From assembly GCF_014648775.1 (NCBI RefSeq), contig NZ_BMRT01000010.1, positions 186,001-250,000 of the forward strand: a stretch of DNA of 64,000 bases, in the 5' to 3' direction. Position 1 is the first letter of the stretch; each line of letters starts with the position of its first letter. The notes under the pieces are model-generated. The model was not told the DNA's origin. It was given only the letters and a program-made list of their open reading frames with translations, and searched no databases. Position numbers and translations under genes: made by a program. This document shows, piece after piece, positions 53,392-61,209 of this stretch. This stretch comes from Streptomyces abikoensis (lineage in GTDB: Bacteria > Actinomycetota > Actinomycetes > Streptomycetales > Streptomycetaceae).

Positions 53392-55029
53392 ATGGCCAAG
53401 TCCTCACCGGCAGGTGTGCGGGACGCCTCATCAGGAGCTCCGGCGCAGGCCGGCGCCGCCACCGACGCGGCGCCCATGTCGCACCGCCAGATCATGGAAG
53501 CGCTCTCCGGGCTGCTGCTCGGCATGTTCGTCGCGATCCTCTCCTCGACGATCGTCTCCAACGCGCTGCCCGAGATCATCCACGACCTCCACGGCAGCCA
53601 GTCCTCCTACACCTGGGTCGTCACGGCCTCGCTCCTGGCGATGACCGCGTCCACCCCGCTCTGGGGCAAGCTCTCCGACCTCTTCAGCAAGAAGCTGCTG
53701 GTCCAGCTGGCGCTGGTGGTCTACGTGGCCGGCTCGGTCGTGGCCGGTCTGTCGCAGAACACCGGCATGCTCATCGCCTGCCGTGTCGTCCAGGGCATAG
53801 GCGTGGGCGGTCTGTCCGCCCTGGCCCAGATCGTCATGGCCGCGATGATCTCCCCCCGGGAGCGCGGCCGTTACAGCGGCTACCTCGGCGCGACCTTCGC
53901 CGTGGCCACCGTCGGCGGCCCGCTGCTCGGCGGTGTCATCACCGACACCAGCTGGCTCGGCTGGCGCTGGTGCTTCTACGTCGGCGTGCCGTTCGCGATC
54001 ATCGCGCTGATCGTCCTGCAGAAGACGCTGAAGCTGCCCGTCGTCAAGCGTGACGTCAAGGTCGACTGGCTGGGCGCCTTCTTCATCACCGCGTCCGTCA
54101 CCCTGCTGCTGATCTGGGTCACCCGGGCCGGCAAGGGCAAGGACTACGACTGGATCTCCTGGCAGACCGGCGCGATGGTCGGCGGCTCGATCGTCCTCGC
54201 CGCGCTCTTCCTCCTCACGGAGTCGAAGGCCAGCGAACCGATCATTCCGCTGCGGCTGTTCCGCAACAAGACCATCGCGCTGTCCTCGCTCGCGAGCCTC
54301 TTCGTGGGCGTGGCGATGTTCGCCGGCACGGTCTTCTTCTCGCAGTACTTCCAGCTGGCGCGCGGCGAGTCGCCGACGATGTCCGGTGTGCTGACGATCC
54401 CGATGATCGGCGGTCTGTTCGTCTCGTCGACGGTTTCCGGTCAGATCATCACCAAGACCGGTCGCTGGAAGGCATGGCTGCTCACGGGTGGTGTGCTGCT
54501 CACCGCGGGCCTCGGCCTGCTCGGCACGATGCGCTACGACACCCCGTACTGGCACCTCGCCGTCTACATGGTGCTCATGGGTCTCGGCATCGGCATGATG
54601 ATGCAGAACCTCGTGCTCGCCGCGCAGAACCAGGTCGAGCCGAAGGATCTCGGCGCCGCGAGCTCCGTCGTCACCTTCTTCCGCTCCCTGGGCGGTGCGG
54701 TCGGTGTCTCCGCGCTGGGCGCGGTGCTCGCCAACCGGGTGCCGGACTATGTGAAGGACGGGCTCACCGCGCTCGGCCCGAAGGCCGCGGCGGCCATGGG
54801 CCACGGCGGTACGGGGGGCGGTGGCATCCCGGACCTCAAGTCCCTGCCGGCGCCGCTCCGCACGGTCATGGAGAGCGCGTACGGGCACGGCATCGCGGAT
54901 GTCTTCCTCTACGCGGCGCCGTGTGCGCTGATCGCGTTCATCGTGACGCTCTTCATCAAGGAGGTCGCGCTGAAGGGCACGCCGGGGGCGGCGACGGCCT
55001 CGGCGGAGCCGGCTGACAAGACCGGCTGA
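53392..55029 (+). CDS. DHA2-family MFS multidrug exporter
   Basis: A 545-residue transporter with about 14 membrane segments. Motif A is GKLSDLFSKKLL in the first cytoplasmic loop, and the antiporter motif region VATVGGPLLGGVI is in TM5. The N-terminal ~30 residues are polar and cytoplasmic. Proton-driven drug efflux is the family role. Controlled by the MarR gene ahead of it. It could export the cluster product but is 13 kb from the cluster edge; no other transporter gene occurs within the cluster part of the window. Confidence 0.92.
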   Translation: MAKSSPAGVRDASSGAPAQAGAATDAAPMSHRQIMEALSGLLLGMFVAILSSTIVSNALPEIIHDLHGSQSSYTWVVTASLLAMTASTPLWGKLSDLFSKKLLVQLALVVYVAGSVVAGLSQNTGMLIACRVVQGIGVGGLSALAQIVMAAMISPRERGRYSGYLGATFAVATVGGPLLGGVITDTSWLGWRWCFYVGVPFAIIALIVLQKTLKLPVVKRDVKVDWLGAFFITASVTLLLIWVTRAGKGKDYDWISWQTGAMVGGSIVLAALFLLTESKASEPIIPLRLFRNKTIALSSLASLFVGVAMFAGTVFFSQYFQLARGESPTMSGVLTIPMIGGLFVSSTVSGQIITKTGRWKAWLLTGGVLLTAGLGLLGTMRYDTPYWHLAVYMVLMGLGIGMMMQNLVLAAQNQVEPKDLGAASSVVTFFRSLGGAVGVSALGAVLANRVPDYVKDGLTALGPKAAAAMGHGGTGGGGIPDLKSLPAPLRTVMESAYGHGIADVFLYAAPCALIAFIVTLFIKEVALKGTPGAATASAEPADKTG

Positions 55030-55204
55030 CGAACCCCGGCCGACGGGGGCACGCGCCATGAGCGGGGCGCGTCGCCTTCGTGGGCCGGTTGCCCGGCCGG
55101 ACCGGAACGGCAAGAACGGTCCACGGGCCCACGGCCCCGGCGGGGGCGCGCACACCAGGCAGGGGACGGCCTGGCGCGCCCTCGCCGGGGCCGCGATTGT
55201 TTTT

Positions 55205-55497
55205 GGGTCGGGGGCGGGGTGGGGCGGACGGGCCCTTACGGGGCTGAGCTCTTCGCGGTCCCTGGTATCAGTAGGGGTACCCGGCCCCTGTCACCAGCGG
55301 CGAAGAGCTCTTCACGCCCCTACCAGGGCCCATCCACCCCACCCCGCCCCCTCACGTCACCCCAGCACCGCCCCCCGTCGGCCCGCCCCCTACCCGGGCA
55401 ATCCGGCTCCGGGTAATCGGGCGGGTGGGTGGGGTAGAACCGCGCCGGAGGCGCGGGAAACCCCCCACCGGGGGCAACCGGAAAGTCACCGGAACCC
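55205..55497. repeat. Dispersed hairpin element, copy 2 (between convergent genes)
   Basis: Copy of the 47925 element, 293 bp here because of a short insertion (ACCGCCCCCCGTCGGCCCG region) in the spacer. The long inverted repeat is present, and the small hairpin reads CCGCGCC-GGA-GGCGCGG, a loop-only change relative to copy 1. Lies between the convergent MFS and TetR genes. Confidence 0.85.
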
Positions 55498-55522
55498 CGC
55501 GCGGGAGGCGGTGCGCACCCTC

Positions 55523-56311
55523 TCAGTACTGGGTCGCCCCGCGCGAGCGGTCGCGCATGACCTCGATGCCCGCGATAACCGTGTCGATCGCGAAAGAGAA
55601 ATCCCGCTCCCACATCTCCGTCGCACCCCCCGTCTCCCCCGACCGCCTCTCCACGATCTCGGTCACCTCCTCGAACGGCTCCGCCGTCGCCGGCCGCTGC
55701 GAGAACGCCTCGATGATCCGCTGGTAGTACTCGTCCTGGGTCAGTCCCTGCTCACGGCAGCGCTCGCGGTACATGCCCTCGACGGACGCGAAGCCGTAGA
55801 CGAACTGGAAGAGCGCGGAGATCGCGCCGGTCATGGCGTGCGGAGCCACCCCGCTGCGGCGCATGACGGTCAGCGTGGCCTCGGAGAAGGCCAGGGCGCG
55901 GGGCCCGACGTTGAGGTACTGGCCGAGCAGCCGGGGCGCCCAGGGGTGGTCGGCGAGGACCCGCCGGTACTGGACGGCGAGGTCGCGGAGCTGGTCGCGC
56001 CAGTCGGCGTTCTCGTCGGTGAGGTCGGGCAGGCTCAGCTCGCCGCTGATGTGGTCGACGGCGAGCTCCAGGAGGTCGTCCTTGGTGTCGACGTACCAGT
56101 AGACCGACATGGCGGTCACGCCCAGCTCCGTCGCGAGGCGGCGCATCGAGAACTTCGCCAGCCCCTCGGTGTCGAGCATCCGCACGGTCGTGGCGACGAT
56201 CCGTTCGAGGTCGAGCCCGCCCTCGGCGGTCTGGCCGTCGGCCTTGCGGCGGGGGTTGTCGGTCAGCCACACGCTGACCCGGGAACCGCCCGCGCGGCCT
56301 CCGCTAGCCAT
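55523..56311 (-). CDS. TetR-family regulator
   Basis: A 262-residue regulator: N-terminal helix-turn-helix FSMRRLATELGVTAMSVYWYVDTKDDLLEL (about residues 45-75) and a long helical ligand domain of the TetR_C type (LADHPWAPRLLGQYLNVGPRALAF). ATG at 56311 follows AAGGGAGAG. It sits 64 bp downstream of an MFS exporter gene on the same strand, forming an exporter-regulator operon, and very likely binds the long palindrome in that operon's promoter. Confidence 0.9.
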   Translation of the reverse strand: MASGGRAGGSRVSVWLTDNPRRKADGQTAEGGLDLERIVATTVRMLDTEGLAKFSMRRLATELGVTAMSVYWYVDTKDDLLELAVDHISGELSLPDLTDENADWRDQLRDLAVQYRRVLADHPWAPRLLGQYLNVGPRALAFSEATLTVMRRSGVAPHAMTGAISALFQFVYGFASVEGMYRERCREQGLTQDEYYQRIIEAFSQRPATAEPFEEVTEIVERRSGETGGATEMWERDFSFAIDTVIAGIEVMRDRSRGATQY

Positions 56312-56375
56312 CCCGGCTCTCCCTTTTTCCACTGGTCAGTACACCTCGCATGCTACGTCCACACCGTTCCGGTTC

Positions 56376-57908
56376 TCACTGCGCCGGCTGCCGCTGGGCC
56401 TGCTTCTCGGCCCGGTGCAGCAGGACCGCCGCGACGATGCCGCCCGCGAGCACCGCGCTCGCGCCGACGAGCTGGCTGGTCTGGACGCCGGAGGCGAAGG
56501 CGTCCTCGATGGCGGTGCGGTCCGCCGTGGTGCGGGCGTGGCCGAGGGCCTCGGGCAGGGAGCCCGCGCCGGCGGCGACGGCCGGGACGAGTGCGGCGAA
56601 GCGGGAGTTGAGCACCGCGCCGAGCACGGCGACGCCGAGGCCGTTGCCCGTCTCCTGGAGCGTGCCGTTGACGCCGGCGCCGATGCCGGCCTTCTCCGGC
56701 GGGATGGCGGACATGATGGCGTTGGCCATCGCGGGCATGGAGATCGCGATGCCGACGCCCATGAGGATCAGGCCCAGCAGCATCCCGCCGTAGCCGTGCG
56801 CGCCGAGGATCGCGATGGAGGCGAGGCCGGCGGCCAGCAGGCCCATGCCGCCGCCGATGGCGGCCGGGGTGCCGATCCTCGGCAGCAGCCGGGCGCCGAC
56901 ACCGGTGAAGTTGAGGACGACGATGACGAGTGCCAGCGGCGTCATCCGCAGGCCGGTCTCCAGCGGGTCGTAGTGGAGGACCAGTTGGAGGTGCTGGCCG
57001 AGCAGGAAGAACGAGCCGCCCATGCCGAAGGCGACGAGGATGCCGCCGGAGACCGCGCCGACGAAGCGGCTGTCGCGGAAGAAGTGCATGTCGAGCATCG
57101 GGTAGGGGCAGCGGGCCTCCCACACGGCGAAGAGGGCCAGGGTGACCAGGCCGACGAGGGCCGAGGCGAGCACCCGGGCGGAGGTCCAGCCGTGGGCGGG
57201 GCCGGAGATGATGGCGAAGACGACGCCGGTCATGCCGATCGTGGACAGCAGCGCACCGAGCAGGTCGGGGCGCTCGCCCGAGGGGTTCTTGGACTCGGGC
57301 ACCCACTTGAGCACGGCCAGCAGGCCGAGCGCGGCGACCGGCAGGTTGATCAGGAAGATCGAGCCCCACCAGTAGTGGTTGAGCAGCGCGCCGCCGACGA
57401 TCGGGCCGCCGGCGAAGCCGAGCGAACTCACCGCTCCCCACAGACCGATGGCCTTGGGGCGCTCGTCCGCCTCGAAGACCTGCACGACGACGGCCAGGGT
57501 GGTCGTCATCAGCAGTGCGCCGCCGATGCCCATGCCGGCGCGGGCGGCGATCAGCTGGCCCGTGCTCTCGGACAGCGACGCGACGAGCGAGCCGAGGCCG
57601 AAGAGGGCGAGGCCGGCGGCGAGGAGCTTCTTGCGCCCGTAGCGGTCGGCGGCACTGCCCGCGGTGAGCAGCAGGCCCGCCTGGACCAGCGAATAGGCGT
57701 TGATCATCCACTGGATGTCGGCGGTCGAGGCGCCCATCTCCTCGGTGAGGGAGGGGATCGCGACCGTGAGGACGGTGTTGTCGAGGAGGACGGTGAGCTG
57801 GGCGAGACATATGACGCCGAGCACCAGCCAGCGCGTGGGATGGCGCTGCGGCTTCTCGTCGGCTGCCCCGGTGCTGGGCGATGGCGTTTCCGCCGCGGTC
57901 GCGGTCAT
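56376..57908 (-). CDS. DHA2-family MFS multidrug exporter
   Basis: A 510-residue transporter with about 14 predicted membrane segments. Motif A is GSAADRYGRKKLLA, motif C is LGFAGGPIVGGAL, and the TM1 motif LDNTVLTVAIPSL is typical for the EmrB/QacA group. ATG at 57908 follows GGGGGGAACCC. Its promoter contains a perfect 15-bp inverted repeat, indicating tight repression, likely by the TetR protein encoded downstream. Confidence 0.92.
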   Translation of the reverse strand: MTATAAETPSPSTGAADEKPQRHPTRWLVLGVICLAQLTVLLDNTVLTVAIPSLTEEMGASTADIQWMINAYSLVQAGLLLTAGSAADRYGRKKLLAAGLALFGLGSLVASLSESTGQLIAARAGMGIGGALLMTTTLAVVVQVFEADERPKAIGLWGAVSSLGFAGGPIVGGALLNHYWWGSIFLINLPVAALGLLAVLKWVPESKNPSGERPDLLGALLSTIGMTGVVFAIISGPAHGWTSARVLASALVGLVTLALFAVWEARCPYPMLDMHFFRDSRFVGAVSGGILVAFGMGGSFFLLGQHLQLVLHYDPLETGLRMTPLALVIVVLNFTGVGARLLPRIGTPAAIGGGMGLLAAGLASIAILGAHGYGGMLLGLILMGVGIAISMPAMANAIMSAIPPEKAGIGAGVNGTLQETGNGLGVAVLGAVLNSRFAALVPAVAAGAGSLPEALGHARTTADRTAIEDAFASGVQTSQLVGASAVLAGGIVAAVLLHRAEKQAQRQPAQ

Positions 57909-57938
57909 ACGGGTTCCCCCCTGTGCGGCACATGGCCT

Positions 57939-57976
57939 TGTACGGTGTACGACTGGCTTGCGTCGTACACCGTACA
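57939..57976. promoter_or_regulatory. TetR-type operator, 15-bp perfect inverted repeat
   Basis: TGTACGGTGTACGAC, 8-bp spacer, GTCGTACACCGTACA. A further related half-site CCGTACAAGG (57990-57999) mirrors CCTTGTACGG at 57936-57945. Located 31-91 bp upstream of the exporter start, over its likely promoter. Confidence 0.85.
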
Positions 57977-58019
57977 GGACCTGCTCTACGCCGTACAAGG
58001 CGATTTTTTTCGAGCCCCT

Positions 58020-58766
58020 TCAGACGGCTTGGGCGGGCGGTTTGATGAGGTAGCCCGCCCCGCGCCGGGTGTGGATCATCGGCGGCCGGCCCGCGTCGAT
58101 CTTGCGGCGCAGATAGGAGATGTAGAGCTCGACGACGTTGGCCCGCCCGCCGAAGTCGTACGACCAGACGCGGTCGAGGATCTGCGGCTTGCTGAGCACC
58201 CGGCGGGGGTTGCGCATCAGGAAGCGCAGCAGCTCGAACTCGGTGGCGGTGAGGTGGATCTCCGTACCGCCCCGGGAGACCTCGCGGCTGTCCTCGTCGA
58301 GGACCAGGTCCCCCACCGTCAGCACGGACTCCGCGCGCGGCGCGGCGGCCCGCGAGCGGCGCAGCAGGCCGCGCAGCCGGGCGACGGCGTCCTCCAGGCC
58401 GAACGGCTTGGCCACGTGGTCGTCCCCGCCGGCGGTCAGGCCCGCGACGCGGTCCTCGGCGGTGTCCCTGCCGGTGAGGAACAGCACCGGCACACCGGGG
58501 CGTTCCTGCCGCAGCAGGCCCAGCAGCGTCAGCGCGTCCATGTCGGGGAGCGCCATGTCCAGGACCACGGCGTCCGGCCGGAACTCCCGGGCGCGGCGGA
58601 GCGCTTCGGCGCCGCCGACGGCGGCCCGCACCTCCCAGCCCTCGTAGCGCAGCGCGAGGGAGAGCAGGTCGGCGAGCGAGGACTCGGCGTCGACGACCAG
58701 GACGCGTACGGGGCTTCCGTCGTCGAGCCGCGGCTGAGTACGCCCGTGGGGCGAGGCGATGGTCAT
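58020..58766 (-). CDS. OmpR-family response regulator (orphan, altered acidic pocket)
   Basis: A 248-residue regulator: receiver domain residues ~17-130 and OmpR winged helix ~145-240 (LTATEFELLRFLMRNPRRVLSKPQILDRVWSYDFGGRANVVELYISYLRRKID). The phospho-acceptor Asp is in VVLDMALPDMD (about 68) and the conserved Lys in HVAKPF. The N-terminal acidic pair is altered: VVDAESS instead of VVDDE, so Mg binding and phosphorylation may be weakened. No kinase gene is adjacent. ATG at 58766 chosen because the domain starts soon after; the frame stays open upstream without a better start. Confidence 0.9.
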   Translation of the reverse strand: MTIASPHGRTQPRLDDGSPVRVLVVDAESSLADLLSLALRYEGWEVRAAVGGAEALRRAREFRPDAVVLDMALPDMDALTLLGLLRQERPGVPVLFLTGRDTAEDRVAGLTAGGDDHVAKPFGLEDAVARLRGLLRRSRAAAPRAESVLTVGDLVLDEDSREVSRGGTEIHLTATEFELLRFLMRNPRRVLSKPQILDRVWSYDFGGRANVVELYISYLRRKIDAGRPPMIHTRRGAGYLIKPPAQAV

Positions 58767-58815
58767 GCCGACGATGGTGGAACGGGTGGGTGAGAGCGCC
58801 CTTTCGGCACTCTGT

Positions 58816-58832
58816 GAATCGTCTGAGAATCG
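58816..58832. promoter_or_regulatory. Direct repeat GAATCG, 11-bp phased
   Basis: GAATCG at 58816 and 58827, exactly 11 bp apart (one helical turn), 50-65 bp upstream of the OmpR-type regulator start and 75-90 bp upstream of the divergent LLM gene. Tandem direct repeats on one helix face are the usual OmpR-family site, so this is a candidate autoregulatory site. Confidence 0.5.
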
Positions 58833-58906
58833 GAAGGGACCGGCCCGGGAATATCCGGAAGACACCTCCGGTTGCGCGAGCCATGGCATCCGGAAACGAT
58901 CACTGC

Positions 58907-59797
58907 ATGAACAACACGGCCGACTCCCTGGGCACCGTCGGCGTCTGGAGCGTCGCCCTGCGCGTGGACGACCCCGCCCGGCTCGGCGAAGTCCAGGAGG
59001 CCGCCGCCGAATTGGACGAGCTCGGCTACGGCACCCTCTGGATCGGCGGCAGCCCCTCCGTGGCCCAGGCCGGGCACGTGCTGGCCGCGACCGAGCGCGC
59101 CGCCGTCGGCACCAGCATCCTCAGCATCTGGAACCACACCGCCACCGAGGTCGCGGCTGCCTACGCCGCCCTGGAGCCGGGCCGGCGCGAGCGCTTCCGG
59201 CTGGGCCTGGGCGCCAGCCACGCCCATCTGGCCTCGGGCTACGCCCGCCCCTACTCGGCGATGAAGGAGTATCTGACCGGGCTCGACACCGCCCCCGTCC
59301 CGGTCCCGGTCGAACAGCGGCTGCTGGCCGCGCTCGGCCCGAAGATGGTGGCGCTGGCGGCGGAGCGCGCGGCGGGCGCCCTCCCCTATCTCGTCACCGC
59401 CGAGCACACCGCCCGGGCCCGGGAACTGCTGGGCGAGGGCGCGGTCCTGGCGCCCGAGCTCAAGGTCGTCCTCGACCCCGACGTGGCCCGCGCCCGGGAG
59501 ACCGCCCGCGCGTACCTGGGCTTCTACCTGCCGATGCCCAACTACACCAACAATCTGCTGCGGCTCGGCTTCGCGGAGGAGGACTTCGCCGGCGGCGGCA
59601 GCGACCGGCTCGTCGACGCGCTCTTCGCCCTCGGCGACACCGAGGCGATCAGGGCCCGGGTCGACGAGTTCCTGGCGTCGGGCGCCGACCACCTGGCCGT
59701 CCAGGTCGTCCTCGACCCGGAGCGGGACCCGCGGCGCGACACCCTTCCGCGCTCGGAATGGCGCGCGCTCGCCGAGGCCCTGCCGCTGAACGGCTGA
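58907..59797 (+). CDS. LLM-class F420-dependent oxidoreductase
   Basis: A 296-residue luciferase-like monooxygenase-fold protein: LGTVGVWSVALRVDDPARLGEVQEAAAELDELGYGTLWIGG at the start, TSILSIWNHTATEVAAAYAALE, RFRLGLGASHAHL, and a late ADHLAVQVVLDPER. Actinobacterial members of this type use coenzyme F420; substrates are generally unknown. Start ATG 58907 or 58883 (8 residues longer); neither has a strong ribosome site. Divergent from the OmpR-type regulator, which could control it. Confidence 0.85.
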   Translation: MNNTADSLGTVGVWSVALRVDDPARLGEVQEAAAELDELGYGTLWIGGSPSVAQAGHVLAATERAAVGTSILSIWNHTATEVAAAYAALEPGRRERFRLGLGASHAHLASGYARPYSAMKEYLTGLDTAPVPVPVEQRLLAALGPKMVALAAERAAGALPYLVTAEHTARARELLGEGAVLAPELKVVLDPDVARARETARAYLGFYLPMPNYTNNLLRLGFAEEDFAGGGSDRLVDALFALGDTEAIRARVDEFLASGADHLAVQVVLDPERDPRRDTLPRSEWRALAEALPLNG

Positions 59798-59804
59798 GGG
59801 AACG

Positions 59805-59839
59805 CCGAAGGCCCGGTACGAAACGTACCGGGCCTTCGG
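59805..59839. terminator. Bidirectional terminator
   Basis: 16-bp perfect stem CCGAAGGCCCGGTACG with AAA loop and its complement, between the convergent LLM gene and tRNA-fMet. Confidence 0.85.
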
Positions 59840-59845
59840 TCTTAG

Positions 59846-59919
59846 TAGCGGGGACAGGATTTGAACCTGCGACCTCTGGGTTATGAGCCCAGCGAGCTAC
59901 CGAGCTGCTCCACCCCGCG
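59846..59919 (-). tRNA. tRNA-fMet (CAT), initiator
   Basis: Cloverleaf with anticodon CAT in loop CTCATAA. The anticodon stem CTGGG/CCCAG has the three G-C pairs of initiator tRNAs, and the first acceptor position is unpaired (C1 against T72), both marks of fMet tRNA. T-arm GTTCAAAT. CCA not encoded. Confidence 0.95.
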
Positions 59920-59946
59920 ACGGACGGAAGACGAATCTTCCGACAG

Positions 59947-60019
59947 TGCGCTCGGCAGGATTCGAACCTGCAACCTCTTGATCCGTAGTCAAGTGCTCTA
60001 TCCGTTAAGCTACGAGCGC
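59947..60019 (-). tRNA. tRNA-Arg (ACG)
   Basis: Acceptor GCGCTCG/CGAGCGC, anticodon stem CTTGA/TCAAG with loop CTACGGA giving anticodon ACG (read as ICG), T-arm GGTTCGAATCC. CCA not encoded. Confidence 0.95.
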
Positions 60020-60180
60020 TCGGCTTCCCGGCGTTTTCTTGCCGGTCGGCGTTGCGTGGACAACATTACATGAACCTCGCCGTCAGACGAAATCCATTGG
60101 CCGCAGCCCCTCTGACCTGCGGATATGCCGTTTTTCGAGATCGCTTGGGGAATCCGGCGCGGGTACGCACGCGGGTACGC

Positions 60181-60215
60181 GAAAGCCCCGGCCGTCTGGG
60201 ACGACCGGGGCTTTC
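60181..60215 (-). terminator. Terminator after tRNA-Ser
   Basis: Stem GAAAGCCCCGG (60181-60191) with CCGGGGCTTTC (60205-60215), directly 3' of the minus-strand tRNA-Ser. The other ~160 bp between the two tRNAs (60020-60180) show no gene. Confidence 0.7.
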
Positions 60216-60222
60216 GTTACTG

Positions 60223-60313
60223 CGGAGGCGGAGGGATTTGAACCCTCGATGGGCTTTAAGGCCCAAACCGCATTAGCAGTGCGGCGCCATAGACCGGACT
60301 AGGCGACGCCTCC
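60223..60313 (-). tRNA. tRNA-Ser (GCT)
   Basis: 91-nt class II tRNA: acceptor GGAGGCG/CGCCTCC, anticodon stem CCGCA/TGCGG with loop CTGCTAA giving anticodon GCT, long variable arm TGGGCCTTAAAGCCCA, T-arm GGTTCAAATCC. Confidence 0.95.
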
Positions 60314-60533
60314 TCCCCCCTCGCGCGTGCGCCAGGGGTGCGTGCAGATGATGACACAACATCGCGGCCGGTCACCAATCGCACCCCTACGGTACCGGGC
60401 GACAGGTGTCTTGGGCAAAGGCGTTCGCGGCGCGCAACGCGGGGCGCTCCGGAGCGTTAGTGCGGGTGAGGGGTCCGGCCGGGCGATCCGGCCGCCCGGA
60501 CCCGCGTTCGCACACACCCCGGGAGTCCCCCGA

Positions 60534-60995
60534 ATGCCGCTCCGCCGCCTCGCCCTCGCCGCCGCCCTGGCGCCCGCGCTGCTCGCGCCGGCCGCCTCGG
60601 CCGCGCCCCTCCCCCTGGACGGGCTGGACCGCTCCGCCGATCACCTCACGATCACCGTGACCGACACCGGCGGCCACGACGCCCGCTACGAGCTCTACTG
60701 CCACCCCGCCGGCGGCACCCATCCGCGCGCCAAGGAAGCCTGCGCCCAGCTGGACGGGCAGACGACCTGGGGGAAGGACCTCTTCTCACCCGTACCCAGG
60801 GGAGCGGACTGCACGATGGTCTACGGCGGACCGGACCGCGCGCACGTAAGCGGAACCTGGGCGGGGCGGCCGGTGAACGCCGACTTCAGCAAGGCGAACG
60901 GCTGCGAGATGGCCCGCTGGAACCGGTTCTCCACTGTGTTCGGGGAGTCGAAGGGCTCGCCGAAGAAAACCCCCGTAGGAAGTCGACTGGGCTGA
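60534..60995 (+). CDS. SSI-family secreted protease inhibitor with C-terminal extension
   Basis: A 153-residue exported protein. The signal peptide MPLRRLALAAALAPALLAPA is followed by the cleavage motif ASA-AP at about residue 23. The mature part is a Streptomyces subtilisin inhibitor: YELYCHPAGGTHPRAKEAC, reactive loop DCTMVYGG with P1 Met (about residue 95) as in SSI itself, and NGCEMARWNRFSTVF. The four Cys of the two family disulfides are all present. Family members normally stop after the -VF- region; here 17 basic residues (GESKGSPKKTPVGSRLG) follow, perhaps from loss of the usual stop. ATG at 60534 follows GGGAG. Confidence 0.9.
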   Translation: MPLRRLALAAALAPALLAPAASAAPLPLDGLDRSADHLTITVTDTGGHDARYELYCHPAGGTHPRAKEACAQLDGQTTWGKDLFSPVPRGADCTMVYGGPDRAHVSGTWAGRPVNADFSKANGCEMARWNRFSTVFGESKGSPKKTPVGSRLG

Positions 60996-61209
60996 CCGGA
61001 AGGTCCCCACGAAGAGGGACACGAGGGGCATGTCCGGCCTGCCCGAGACGCCCCGGGGAGGCTTACCGGAACCTCCCGGCACACCCGTCATCCGCAGTAG
61101 CGCCCACCACGGCAGCCCGTAGACTTCCCCTCGATGACAGGCCCCACAGGCGGTGCGAACCCGCCCGGAGCGGTCGGCAAGGTGCGGTAACCAGGGAGGA
61201 AGCGTCGTC

